A stretch of DNA of 64,000 bases, from assembly GCF_014652135.1 (NCBI RefSeq), contig NZ_BMYF01000008.1, forward strand, positions 135,123 to 199,122, in the 5' to 3' direction. Of this stretch, positions 35,961 to 44,954 are shown one piece after another (position 1 is the first letter of the stretch; every line of letters begins with the position of its first letter). Below the pieces are notes generated by a model that saw only the letters and a list, made by a program, of their open reading frames with translations, was not told where the DNA came from and made no database searches. The position numbers were made by a program, and so were the translations under genes. This DNA comes from Mongoliitalea lutea. GTDB lineage: Bacteria > Bacteroidota > Bacteroidia > Cytophagales > Cyclobacteriaceae.

Positions 35961-38180
35961 ATGAAGACTACAGTATTCCTAGTTTTTTTACTTTCCTTGA
36001 CTGCTTTTGTTAGCTGTCAAAAAGACAATAGAAGATCAGATTTTAACCTTGGCTTCGAAAAAATTGAAAATGGAATTCCGGTGGGTTGGAGTACTTTTGG
36101 GAGTAGTGATTATTCAGTTGGGATTGATTCTTTGATTCATCAAGAAGGAAAGTTTTCTTCATTTATAGAATTCAATGGGGATAGTCCCGACTTCAAAGCA
36201 TTGGAATTCAAACTTCCCGAAAATTATTCAGGAGAAAAAATTACCCTTACAGGCTTTATCAAAACTGAGAATGTAACTGAAGGATTTGCTGGTCTTTGGA
36301 TGCGAATTGATCCGGGGATTGCATTCGAAAATATGAATTCTCGTGGGTTAAAAGGAACTAATGACTGGGGAAAATATGAAATCACGCTTGATTTGAACCC
36401 TACAAAAACAAAGCAAATTGTTTTTGGTGGTCTATTAGCCGGAAAAGGAAAAATGTGGATTGATCAATTGACACTTTCAATAGACGGAAAAAATGTTGAA
36501 GAACTACTTCCGATAGCAAAAAAAGAATATCTAGCCCCTTTGGATAAAGCCTTTGATGAGGGTTCATCTGTAGTGATTTCAGAACTCAACTCAACAACTA
36601 CTGCCAACCTTGAATTGCTAGGAAAAATTTGGGGATTTTTGAAATATCATCATCCTAAAATTGCTGATGGCGCGGTTAATTGGGATTACGAGTTATTCAG
36701 ATTTTTACCAAACTATCTTCCTGAAAGCAATCTCGAAAAAAGAGACAAACTACTAGTGAAATGGATAGATTCTTTAGGAAAGATCCGCAAATGCAACAAA
36801 TGCTTACCCACCAAAAAAGATTCACACATTAAACCTGATCTAAACTGGATAGAAAGCCAAAGTAAATTGCTCCAAGATAAACTCTATCATATTTACAATA
36901 ATAGGTCTCAAGATAATCATTTCTACATAGAAATGGCCATGGGGGTTGGAAACCCAGTGTTTACCAATGAAAATTCGTATTCCAACATGCTTTATCCAGA
37001 TGATGGGTTTAGATTATTGGCTTTGTTTAGGTACTGGAATATGATAAACTATTTTTTTCCTTATAAACATCTCATTGACAACAGATGGGACTCTATTTTG
37101 AAAAAATACTTACCAGTCTTTATTGAGTCCAAAAATGATTTGGATTACCAACTTGCAGTCCTTCAACTAACCACTGAGATTCAAGACTCACATGCTTCAC
37201 TCACCGGCGCTCACAAAATTGATGAATGGAAAGGAAAATATTATCCACCATTTCAAGTAAGATTTATTGAAGATAAACTAACCATCACTGACTTTTACAA
37301 TCCACAGATAAAATCAGCAATGACATCAAAGTTTGAGGTAGGGGATGTCCTCACAAAGATCAACGGCAAAACTATTGAATCGATAATTGAAGAAAGGTTA
37401 GGCTTTTATCCTGAATCAAATCTCACTAGAAAATTACTGAAGCTTTCTTCGGACATCTTGCGTTCGAATTCACAAATAATTGAAATTGAGTACATCAATA
37501 AAAACAGCTTAACAAAAATAGAGAAGCTACAACTCTTCACTTTGAGTGACTTAAAAATCCCAGAATGGGCAAGAAGTAAAACACCAGAATCGCATAAGTG
37601 GCTGGATAAAAGCATTGGATACCTTAACCTTCAAACACTGAAAAACGACGATATTCCCCATATCATGGAAACATTTGAGAAAAGTAAGGGGATAATTATT
37701 GATATTCGAAATTATCCAGCAGATTTTGTCCCCTTTACTTTAGCAGGCTTTTTTGTTTCCTCTCCTACTGAGTTTGTCAAATTTACCAATGGAACTATCG
37801 ACAATCCGGGCGAATTTGTTTTCACCGAGCCATTACTACTTCAGCCTATGGAAAAAACTTATCCAGGAAAAGTGATTGTCTTAATAAATGAGGAATCAAT
37901 AAGCTTATCAGAATATACCGCTATGGCATTACGGGCAGGCCAACATACTACTATCATTGGCAGTCCTACTGCTGGTGCGGATGGGAACATCTCTCAAATA
38001 CCACTACCCGGCGGACTATTTACCCTAATCTCAGGAATTGGAGTTTATTACCCTGACGGTGCAGAGACCCAACGCGTAGGCATCATTCCCGATATAGAAG
38101 TAAAGCCTTCTCTCAAGGGAGTACGAGAAGGCAGAGATGAGATATTAGAAAAAGCAATTGACGTGATCTACAGAGAATAA
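35961..38180 (+). CDS. S41 family peptidase lipoprotein
   Basis: 739 residues starting at MKTTVFLVFLLSL with lipobox AFVSC (Cys near residue 19). The first 150 residues are a jelly-roll-like beta domain (NLGFEKIENGIPVGWSTFG) seen in other secreted S41 enzymes. A helical linker and a PDZ-like stretch (FEVGDVLTKINGKTIESII) follow, then the S41 core. The nucleophile Ser is in EESISLSEYTAMALRAG, and IGSPTAGADG replaces the usual GxxTxGKG loop, so the classical catalytic Lys is not seen; this is usual for this subfamily. It probably degrades envelope or extracellular polypeptides. It is monocistronic and the start is my choice over one 25 codons upstream. Confidence 0.88.
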   Translation: MKTTVFLVFLLSLTAFVSCQKDNRRSDFNLGFEKIENGIPVGWSTFGSSDYSVGIDSLIHQEGKFSSFIEFNGDSPDFKALEFKLPENYSGEKITLTGFIKTENVTEGFAGLWMRIDPGIAFENMNSRGLKGTNDWGKYEITLDLNPTKTKQIVFGGLLAGKGKMWIDQLTLSIDGKNVEELLPIAKKEYLAPLDKAFDEGSSVVISELNSTTTANLELLGKIWGFLKYHHPKIADGAVNWDYELFRFLPNYLPESNLEKRDKLLVKWIDSLGKIRKCNKCLPTKKDSHIKPDLNWIESQSKLLQDKLYHIYNNRSQDNHFYIEMAMGVGNPVFTNENSYSNMLYPDDGFRLLALFRYWNMINYFFPYKHLIDNRWDSILKKYLPVFIESKNDLDYQLAVLQLTTEIQDSHASLTGAHKIDEWKGKYYPPFQVRFIEDKLTITDFYNPQIKSAMTSKFEVGDVLTKINGKTIESIIEERLGFYPESNLTRKLLKLSSDILRSNSQIIEIEYINKNSLTKIEKLQLFTLSDLKIPEWARSKTPESHKWLDKSIGYLNLQTLKNDDIPHIMETFEKSKGIIIDIRNYPADFVPFTLAGFFVSSPTEFVKFTNGTIDNPGEFVFTEPLLLQPMEKTYPGKVIVLINEESISLSEYTAMALRAGQHTTIIGSPTAGADGNISQIPLPGGLFTLISGIGVYYPDGAETQRVGIIPDIEVKPSLKGVREGRDEILEKAIDVIYRE

Positions 38181-38343
38181 ATAACCGTCTATACTAAAAC
38201 AAGTTCAACGTTTCTTACTCCTAACCCTCTTAACTGTATTGTTTATTTCAGCAAAGACTTCGGTAAATTGGAAGGTGTGAGTTATTAGAAAAAAAATTCT
38301 TACAACTTACTCTTTGTTGTAAGATCTTGGTAAAGTATTTTTT

Positions 38344-38601
38344 TTAGTCATAATGAAACATGCATTTAGCAATCAAAATCTCTCCTTCTCGATATTGATA
38401 AATAAGTCTATGTTCACTATCAATCCGTCTTGACCAAAATCCGGCATATTTATGTTTCAAAGGCTCAGGTTTTCCAAGCCCATCAAAAGGATTTCTAGCA
38501 ATATCTTTTAAAAGTTCATTGATCTTCTTGAGCTTATTTTTGTCGGTTTTTTGCCAGTACAAATAATCTTCCCAAGACTCATCGACAAAAATATACTTCA
38601 T
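38344..38601 (-). CDS. yoeB: Toxin YoeB (Txe/YoeB family mRNA interferase)
   Basis: An 85-residue RelE-fold ribonuclease that cuts mRNA in the ribosomal A site. The catalytic residues named for E. coli YoeB fall at the same numbers: E46 in GKPEPLK, R65 in EHRLIY, and H83-Y84 in the C-terminal FHYD, with KHKYAGFWSRRID before R65. It overlaps the antitoxin gene by 4 bases (ATGA). The toxin looks intact. Confidence 0.95.
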   Translation of the reverse strand: MKYIFVDESWEDYLYWQKTDKNKLKKINELLKDIARNPFDGLGKPEPLKHKYAGFWSRRIDSEHRLIYQYREGEILIAKCMFHYD

Positions 38602-38855
38602 TTAACTTCAATTAAGTCATTGCTGAAAGTTTCTCCTTTTTTCAATTTTTCAATCGCAGAATCTAACCTTAATTCATTCTTTCGAGATGATAATTCGTGA
38701 TTAGTAGCCATAAGAGAATTGTACTCTTCCAGTGACATGACTACAATCCCAGAATCTTTACCTCGATTGATAATTAAAGTTTCAAAATTCTTTGCAACTC
38801 TATCTAAGTAAACCTTCATATCCTTTCGGAAATCTGAGACAGTCGTTATTTGCAT
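38598..38855 (-). CDS. yefM: Antitoxin YefM (Phd/YefM family)
   Basis: An 85-residue protein with the Phd/YefM N-terminal DNA-binding domain (TTVSDFRKDMKVYLDRVAKNFETLIINRG) and the MSLEEYNSLMAT motif. The acidic, charged C-terminus (SAIEKLKKGETFSNDLIEV) is the toxin-neutralising tail. It precedes yoeB with a 4-base overlap and is expected to repress its own promoter with YoeB as co-repressor. A matching operator with a TGTACA core overlaps the promoter upstream. Confidence 0.93.
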   Translation of the reverse strand: MQITTVSDFRKDMKVYLDRVAKNFETLIINRGKDSGIVVMSLEEYNSLMATNHELSSRKNELRLDSAIEKLKKGETFSNDLIEVK

Positions 38856-38872
38856 GATTATGTGTTTTATTT

Positions 38873-38907
38873 AGTACAAATTTATGTACATAATTTGATT
38901 GTAACAA
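38873..38907 (-). promoter_or_regulatory. yefM-yoeB promoter with overlapping YefM operator
   Basis: On the minus strand TTG (38905-38907), 20 bases, then TAAATTTG (38877-38884) give a Bacteroidota promoter. Over it lie a perfect 12-bp palindrome TTATGTACATAA (38882-38893) with core TGTACA and a second core AGTACA (38873-38878) exactly 12 bases centre to centre. Paired TGTACA-core palindromes are the known YefM-YoeB operator in E. coli. Confidence 0.7.
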
Positions 38908-39152
38908 CCTTTTTCTTTACCATTTCAATCTTGTAAACCATTCATTACGGAAAAATAAGCGGTCTCGGAAAGATGTGCTCGAACATTGCTAGTGCTCTCA
39001 TAAGCTTGGCCTGACCCAAGATTCTAATAAACATGTCTGTTCCAATAATCATTTAAATCCGGATGTTCTAAGCTAGAGATTTTTTCCAAACGATCAGAAT
39101 TCAACAATTCCCCATTCTTTTCTTAGCTTTACAAGCAGAGAGCGTTGCATTC

Positions 39153-40838
39153 ATGAAAAAAATAGTATTGCTTGGTTGGGCATTAGCCCTTTTCACGCAA
39201 ATCCAAGTCTTTGGCCAAGGGGCTTACATTCCCTTTAACAGAGATTACTACCATCTGGTAGAGCGTTATGAACTATTGGAAGGGCACAATAACCCTACCT
39301 TTCATACAGGATTTAAGCCTTATCGTAGAGACCATATTGGTATTTACCTGGACTCGCTTAGCCAATCTCCAAGCATCCAAAGTGCCGCCGACCGATTCAA
39401 TCTTGCATACCTTGCTAACGACAACTGGGAATTTGTTGAGCAGGAGACAGCAGACTCCCAAACTCCCCTACTCAAACACTTTTACCAAAAGCCCTCTGAT
39501 TTTTATCATTACCGGGATGATGTTTTTGATATCCATGTGAATCCTGTTATCCACTTAGCGGCAGGCAGAGAACCTGGATTTGATAACTTCCGCTTACGTA
39601 ACAGTCGAGGATTGGAATTCAGAGGAAGCATAGACCGAAAAATCGCTTTCTATGCACACATGACCACCAATCAGGTAATCTTTCCTTCGTGGGTCAAAGA
39701 TTACATAGAACATAGCGGGGCTGTCCCAGGAGAAGGTTTCTGGAAGCGCTACAATCAGGAAGGCTATGGCTTCTTTTCGGCCATGGGCCATATCAGTTTC
39801 GATGTCAGCAAACATATTCAGGCGCAAATCGGACATGACCGAAACTTTGTAGGAGAAGGGTTTCGTTCCATGATCCTATCAGACTTTTCCAATCCTTATA
39901 TGTTTGTGAAACTGAATACCAACATTTGGAAACTACATCTGACCAATGTATGGGGACAGATGACGGCGGATGTCACTTACGACTTTGCAGGTAGACCTAC
40001 GGACGACCGCTACCCACAAAAATGGTTTGCCATGCACCGCCTAGGTGCCAATATCGGGAAGCGATTGAATATTGGAATTTTTGAGTCCGTGATGATGAAC
40101 CAATTCAGTGTCAATTACCTCAATCCCATTATCTTCTATCGCTGGGTTGAGCATCAACTGGGTTCGCCTGATAAAATCATGCTGGGTACAGACGCCAAAT
40201 GGAATTTTGCTAAAGGCATGCAGCTTTATGGGCAATTTGCCTTGGATGAATTTGTATTCGGAGAGTTTTTTGGCATTGATGGACGACAGTCTTCACGAAA
40301 TAAATACGGCTTACAGGCAGGCTATAAGTATATCAATGCCTTTAAAGTCAATAATCTAGACCTGCAACTGGAATACAACCAAGCACGTCCATACACCTAT
40401 CAGGAAAAATTTGATTTCCAGTCCTTCACCAACTATCGCACTCCTTTGACCCATCCCTTGGGAGCTAATTTTAGGGAAGCCATTGGTATCCTCCGCTATC
40501 AACCCATTCCAAGACTACAAACTAACCTGACCGGGATGTATCAGTTTTTTGGAGATGACCCAAGTTCGGATGTGAATTTTGGCCGAGACCTCCTTAAAAA
40601 CAGACTCAACACCAATACCGGAATAGGTCTTTTCGGACACCGCATCGGTCAGGGAATAGAAAATCAGGTTGTCATGGCCCAGTTTACGGCTTCCTACATG
40701 TGGAAGCAAAATATCTTCTTGGATTTCAGCCATACCTACCGCAGGCAGACAGCACAGAATTTGGATGCCCCCTTGGTATCGAATTTAACCAATCTCGCCC
40801 TACGTATCAATATGGTCCGGAAAGACTATTTGTTCTAG
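39153..40838 (+). CDS. Outer-membrane beta-barrel protein of the Wzi/RemB-like type
   Basis: 561 residues with signal peptide MKKIVLLGWALALFTQIQVFGQ. The N-terminal part has the FNRDYYHLVERYELL segment and the middle has NSRGLEFRGSIDRKIAFYAHMTTNQ, IQAQIGHDRNFVGEGFRSMIL and SVNYLNPIIFYRWVEHQLGS. These match Bacteroidota proteins annotated as capsule assembly Wzi or gliding motility protein RemB. The mature protein is strand-rich to the end. RemB is a surface protein involved in gliding in Flavobacterium; no gld genes are adjacent, so a motility or polysaccharide role is inferred. It precedes an MsbA-like exporter by 66 bases. Confidence 0.78.
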   Translation: MKKIVLLGWALALFTQIQVFGQGAYIPFNRDYYHLVERYELLEGHNNPTFHTGFKPYRRDHIGIYLDSLSQSPSIQSAADRFNLAYLANDNWEFVEQETADSQTPLLKHFYQKPSDFYHYRDDVFDIHVNPVIHLAAGREPGFDNFRLRNSRGLEFRGSIDRKIAFYAHMTTNQVIFPSWVKDYIEHSGAVPGEGFWKRYNQEGYGFFSAMGHISFDVSKHIQAQIGHDRNFVGEGFRSMILSDFSNPYMFVKLNTNIWKLHLTNVWGQMTADVTYDFAGRPTDDRYPQKWFAMHRLGANIGKRLNIGIFESVMMNQFSVNYLNPIIFYRWVEHQLGSPDKIMLGTDAKWNFAKGMQLYGQFALDEFVFGEFFGIDGRQSSRNKYGLQAGYKYINAFKVNNLDLQLEYNQARPYTYQEKFDFQSFTNYRTPLTHPLGANFREAIGILRYQPIPRLQTNLTGMYQFFGDDPSSDVNFGRDLLKNRLNTNTGIGLFGHRIGQGIENQVVMAQFTASYMWKQNIFLDFSHTYRRQTAQNLDAPLVSNLTNLALRINMVRKDYLF

Positions 40839-40904
40839 AGCTCAAGCGGGATTCTAAGATGCCCAAAAATGTGTAACTTGCGGGCTTAACTCCCAACGAT
40901 TGGC

Positions 40905-42737
40905 ATGAATACCTATCTCAGGATCCTATCCTACGCAAAGCCTTACAGAAGATATTTCCCTATTTACATAGTCTATACCCTGCTCGCCATCATTTTTGGC
41001 TTGCTGAATTTCACCTTGCTCAAACCACTCTTTGATGTGATTTTTGAACAAGTGGAGCCGGCATCCATGGAGCGGTTTTTGGACAAACCTAGTTTTAGTT
41101 TATCCCTAGACTACTTTATCCACCTATTCAACTACCATTTTTTACAAACTGCCGAAACTTCTGGCAAGTTTGGAACCTTGGTGTACGTCTGTATCATCAT
41201 TGTGATATCGGTTTTCTTATCTAATCTTTTCACCTATTTGTCAGGAGTAGTCTTGGCCGAAGTGAGGGCGGAGGTCATCAAAAAAATGCGGATGGGCATT
41301 TTCACCCAAGTTACGCAGATGCATATTGGCTTTTTCTCCAACGAACGTAAGGGAGATTTGATGTCTAAAATCACCAATGACATTCAAGAGGTAGAGAATA
41401 TGATTGTGCAGTCATTGAAAGTGGTATTCAAAGAGCCTGCTACCATCATTCTTTACTTCTCTGTACTTTTTATGATGTCGGTCAAACTGACCATCTTTAC
41501 CATCTTAGTCATCCCGATCTCGGGAGCCATCATTGGTGGTATTACCAAGCGACTGCGCAAAAAAGCCATCGAAAGTCAAGAGTCCCTCGGTAGGATTGTC
41601 AATATTCTCGATGAGACCATCGGTGGCATGCGGGTCATCAAAGCCTTTGGTGCCCAGAAATATATTCAAGGAAAATTTGATAAGGAAACTAGTTTCTATT
41701 CTGATGTCAATGTTTCCATGGCTAAGAAAAACGAATTGGCCTCCCCTATTTCCCAATTTTTGGGAGTATCCGTGGTAGCCGGGATATTGGTGTATGGGGG
41801 TAGTTTGGTACTATCCAATACTTCTGAACTGAATGCTTCCGATTTTATCACCTACATCATTATCTTTACCCAGGTACTGAATCCTGCCAAGGAAATCTCC
41901 AAAGCTGCGTCTAGCATACAGCGGGGATTAGCTTCGGCAGAGCGAATTTTTGTGGTGGTGGAAACTCCGAGTCAAATCCAAAATACCGATCAACCGAAAT
42001 TGATAAGCGAATTCAAAGAGGCTATCCAATTCCAACAAGTGAGTTTCCGCTATGAAAAAGAGGAGGTACTTTCCGACATCAGCTTTACCTTAAGCAAAGG
42101 AAAAACCATTGCCTTGGTAGGTCCTTCGGGAGGGGGTAAATCTACGATTGCGGATTTGGTTCCTCGCTTTTACGACCCGAGCAAGGGCAGCATTACCTTG
42201 GATGGCGTTCCCTTGCAAGCCATAGAAATCAGGCATTTGAGAAAATTGATGGGAATAGTTACCCAAGAATCCATTCTATTCAATGACAGCGTTTTCAACA
42301 ATATCGCCTTCGGATTGGAAGGGATATCTCAAGAAAAAGTAATCGAAGCCGCTAAAATTGCCAATGCGCACGAGTTTATTGTACAGCTGGAAAATGGCTA
42401 TGAAACCAATATCGGTGAACGGGGCAGCAAACTCTCCGGCGGTCAGCGTCAGCGCCTAAGCATTGCACGGGCTGTTTTGAAAAACCCTCCTATTCTTATC
42501 TTGGATGAGGCTACCTCTGCTTTGGACTCCAACTCAGAGAAATTGGTACAGGATGCATTGACCAAACTCATGGCTAATCGCACGACATTGGTCATCGCAC
42601 ATCGCTTGAGTACCATACAGCATGCGGACGAAATCCTCGTGATCCAAAAGGGAAAAATCGTCCAACGAGGCACCCATGATTCCCTATCCCAAACAGAGGG
42701 ACTGTACCAGCAACTTTCGAATATCCAATCTGTTTAG
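40905..42737 (+). CDS. MsbA-like ABC exporter (fused permease and ATPase)
   Basis: 610 residues. An N-terminal six-helix ABC transmembrane domain (residues about 1-330, with helices at YFPIYIVYTLLAIIFGLLNF and VYVCIIIVISVFLSN) is followed by an ATPase domain. Walker A is GPSGGGKSTIADL, the signature is LSGGQRQRLSIARA, Walker B is ILILDEATSALD and the switch is IAHRLST. All are canonical. Such half transporters homodimerise and flip lipids or export drugs. The neighbour upstream is an outer-membrane Wzi/RemB-like protein. The substrate is unknown; lipid A flipping is only one possibility. Confidence 0.93.
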   Translation: MNTYLRILSYAKPYRRYFPIYIVYTLLAIIFGLLNFTLLKPLFDVIFEQVEPASMERFLDKPSFSLSLDYFIHLFNYHFLQTAETSGKFGTLVYVCIIIVISVFLSNLFTYLSGVVLAEVRAEVIKKMRMGIFTQVTQMHIGFFSNERKGDLMSKITNDIQEVENMIVQSLKVVFKEPATIILYFSVLFMMSVKLTIFTILVIPISGAIIGGITKRLRKKAIESQESLGRIVNILDETIGGMRVIKAFGAQKYIQGKFDKETSFYSDVNVSMAKKNELASPISQFLGVSVVAGILVYGGSLVLSNTSELNASDFITYIIIFTQVLNPAKEISKAASSIQRGLASAERIFVVVETPSQIQNTDQPKLISEFKEAIQFQQVSFRYEKEEVLSDISFTLSKGKTIALVGPSGGGKSTIADLVPRFYDPSKGSITLDGVPLQAIEIRHLRKLMGIVTQESILFNDSVFNNIAFGLEGISQEKVIEAAKIANAHEFIVQLENGYETNIGERGSKLSGGQRQRLSIARAVLKNPPILILDEATSALDSNSEKLVQDALTKLMANRTTLVIAHRLSTIQHADEILVIQKGKIVQRGTHDSLSQTEGLYQQLSNIQSV

Positions 42738-42779
42738 TATATTCAAGACTTTAAACACCCATCAAACGAACCCAAATAG

Positions 42780-43145
42780 ATGAAACAACTAAATAAAATC
42801 ATGCACCTTTTGACTGCGCTGTTGTTGGCCGTCAGTTTGGTTTTCTTTCTGAGCTTCAATTCAGTGAAGGGCATCTTAGGAATAGATGAACTCAGCAGTG
42901 GACTCGTAGTTAATTTTCTACTTTTCATCAGTATTTTATTCTTAACCGCTTGGGGTACCTCTCATCTGAATCAAAAAAGCATAGAAAGTGAGCTGTCCAA
43001 AAAAGAAAGTGAGAAAAATGAACTGAAAGCCAAGCTTTATGATTTGGAGCAAGGTGTCAAATTGAAAAATATCGAGCGTAAACTCGAGGAAAAAGAAGGA
43101 GAAAGAGAAAGTAAGGCAATTCGACCAAGACAAAATTTCAAATAA
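42780..43145 (+). CDS. Small two-helix membrane protein with C-terminal coiled coil
   Basis: 121 residues. Two hydrophobic helices (IMHLLTALLLAVSLVFFLSF and LVVNFLLFISILFLTAWG) are followed by a strongly charged heptad-rich tail (SIESELSKKESEKNELKAKLY and onward) that should form a coiled coil. The N- and C-termini would both be cytoplasmic. No family is recognised. It follows the MsbA-like gene by 42 bases and is closed by a terminator at 43181-43204, so both are probably in one transcript. Confidence 0.7.
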   Translation: MKQLNKIMHLLTALLLAVSLVFFLSFNSVKGILGIDELSSGLVVNFLLFISILFLTAWGTSHLNQKSIESELSKKESEKNELKAKLYDLEQGVKLKNIERKLEEKEGERESKAIRPRQNFK

Positions 43146-43180
43146 ACTATAAAAATAAATCGCATTTGATTAATTTTAGG

Positions 43181-43204
43181 GGAATCCAATGGGATTCCTT
43201 TTTT
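43181..43204 (+). terminator. Rho-independent terminator before yifB
   Basis: A 7-bp stem GGAATCC (43181-43187) / GGATTCC (43192-43198) with an AATG loop and a T6 run (43199-43204). It separates the ABC exporter transcript from yifB. Confidence 0.75.
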
Positions 43205-43223
43205 ATTCACTAACACTGAAACT

Positions 43224-44762
43224 ATGGTCGCAAAAACTTTTGGAAGTGCTGTATCAGGTGTAGATGCCAAACTCATCACCATCGAAGTGAATGTTGGGCA
43301 GGGAACAGGTTTTTTTATGGTTGGTCTTCCTGACAGTGCTGTCAAGGAAAGTCAGCAGCGGGTAGAGTCCGCCCTGAAATATTTCGGGTACCGCATGCCC
43401 CGACAAAAGATGGTAGTCAATTTGGCACCAGCGGATATCCGAAAAGAAGGCTCCTCCTATGATTTACCCATCGCTCTTGGAATACTGAAAGCCTCGGAAC
43501 AAGTGGTTTTCCCTGAATTAGAACAATATGTAATCATGGGGGAATTATCATTGGATGGCTTTTTAAGGCCTGTCAAGGGTGTGCTGCCTATTGCTATTGA
43601 AGCGAGAAAACGAGGATTTAAAGGCTTTATCCTCCCAGAAGAAAATGCTTCTGAAGCATCTATTGTCAATAACCTGGACATCATCGGCGTACAAACCTTG
43701 CGGGAAGCCATAGATTTCCTCGAAGGAAACCTGACCATTGAACCGGTAGTGACCGACACACGTGATATTTTCTACAATTCTTTGGAGAAATATGAATTTG
43801 ACTTTGCGGATGTACAAGGCCAGGAAAACATCAAGCGTGCCATGGAAATTGCCGCAGCAGGCGGACACAATGTCATCATGATTGGACCTCCGGGTGCTGG
43901 TAAAACCATGTTGGCCAAACGATTGCCTTCCATCCTTCCTCCACTATCTTTGCAGGAAGCATTGGAAACCACCAAGATTCACTCCGTAGCAGGAAAGTTA
44001 GGAAAGCACGCTTCTCTAATTGCCCAGAGGCCCTTTAGAAGTCCCCATCATACGATCAGTGACGTGGCGCTCGTAGGCGGGGGTGGCAATCCTCAACCAG
44101 GTGAAATATCTCTATCCCATAACGGCGTTCTGTTTTTGGACGAATTGCCTGAATTCAAGCGCACGGTATTGGAAGTGATGCGCCAACCCTTGGAAGAGCG
44201 GAAGGTAACCATTTCACGGGCCAAAGTTTCCGTAGATTACCCCGCCAACTTCATGTTAATCGCCAGCATGAATCCCTGTCCCTGCGGCTATTATAACCAC
44301 CCTGAGAAAGAGTGTGTCTGCGGGCCAGGAATCGTGCAACGATACCTGAACAAAGTCAGCGGACCATTACTAGACCGGATAGATTTACATGTAGAAGTCA
44401 CCCCAGTCAAATTTGATGAAATGACCTCGACACGGAAAACGGAACCTAGCAATATGATCCGGGAGCGGGTGATTAAAGGTAGAGAAATCCAGCAAATCAG
44501 ATTCCAGGATAATCCAGAAATTTTCTGCAACGCCATGATGCCTTCACACTTGGTCAAAGAGGTTTGTCAAATCAATGAATCCGGGAAAGTTTTGTTAAAA
44601 ACAGCTATGGAGCGTCTTGGTTTATCGGCCCGAGCCTATGACCGGATTTTAAAAGTATCCAGAACAATTGCTGACTTGGCAGGCTCAAAAGATATCAAAG
44701 TAGAACATTTAGCGGAAGCCATTCAATATAGAAGTTTGGACAGAGAAGGATGGGCAGGGTGA
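43224..44762 (+). CDS. YifB/ComM family Mg-chelatase-like AAA+ ATPase
   Basis: 512 residues. The N-terminal domain is ChlI-like (VGLPDSAVKESQQRVESAL). The AAA+ core has Walker A GPPGAGKTMLAK, Walker B GVLFLDELPEF and the sensor region NPCPCGYYN with three more cysteines, a zinc-finger-like insert. The C-terminal MCM-like lid ends LDREGWAG. In Gammaproteobacteria ComM is a hexameric DNA helicase that extends branch migration during natural transformation. In Bacteroidota the gene is universal and its role is less clear. It is monocistronic after a terminator. Confidence 0.92.
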   Translation: MVAKTFGSAVSGVDAKLITIEVNVGQGTGFFMVGLPDSAVKESQQRVESALKYFGYRMPRQKMVVNLAPADIRKEGSSYDLPIALGILKASEQVVFPELEQYVIMGELSLDGFLRPVKGVLPIAIEARKRGFKGFILPEENASEASIVNNLDIIGVQTLREAIDFLEGNLTIEPVVTDTRDIFYNSLEKYEFDFADVQGQENIKRAMEIAAAGGHNVIMIGPPGAGKTMLAKRLPSILPPLSLQEALETTKIHSVAGKLGKHASLIAQRPFRSPHHTISDVALVGGGGNPQPGEISLSHNGVLFLDELPEFKRTVLEVMRQPLEERKVTISRAKVSVDYPANFMLIASMNPCPCGYYNHPEKECVCGPGIVQRYLNKVSGPLLDRIDLHVEVTPVKFDEMTSTRKTEPSNMIRERVIKGREIQQIRFQDNPEIFCNAMMPSHLVKEVCQINESGKVLLKTAMERLGLSARAYDRILKVSRTIADLAGSKDIKVEHLAEAIQYRSLDREGWAG

Positions 44763-44927
44763 AAAGCTTTTGAACTGCTTTTAAGATACTTCAAAGATTT
44801 ATACAAGTGAAAAAAGTTATTTAAAATTTTTAATAATTAAATTTTCTTTATTAATTCGTATAATTGTGCAAACGCCAGAAGTTGCTTGAATTCACCCAAA
44901 TTCAACAATCAACCCGATTAAGCAGTC

Positions 44928-44954
44928 AAAAGGCCCATTAAGGGCCTTTTTTTT
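44928..44954 (+). terminator. Terminator between yifB and the trans-sulfuration gene
   Basis: A 9-bp stem AAAAGGCCC (44928-44936) / GGGCCTTTT (44942-44950) with a 5-base loop and further T. It can work in both directions; the minus-strand gene ends at 44953. Confidence 0.75.
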
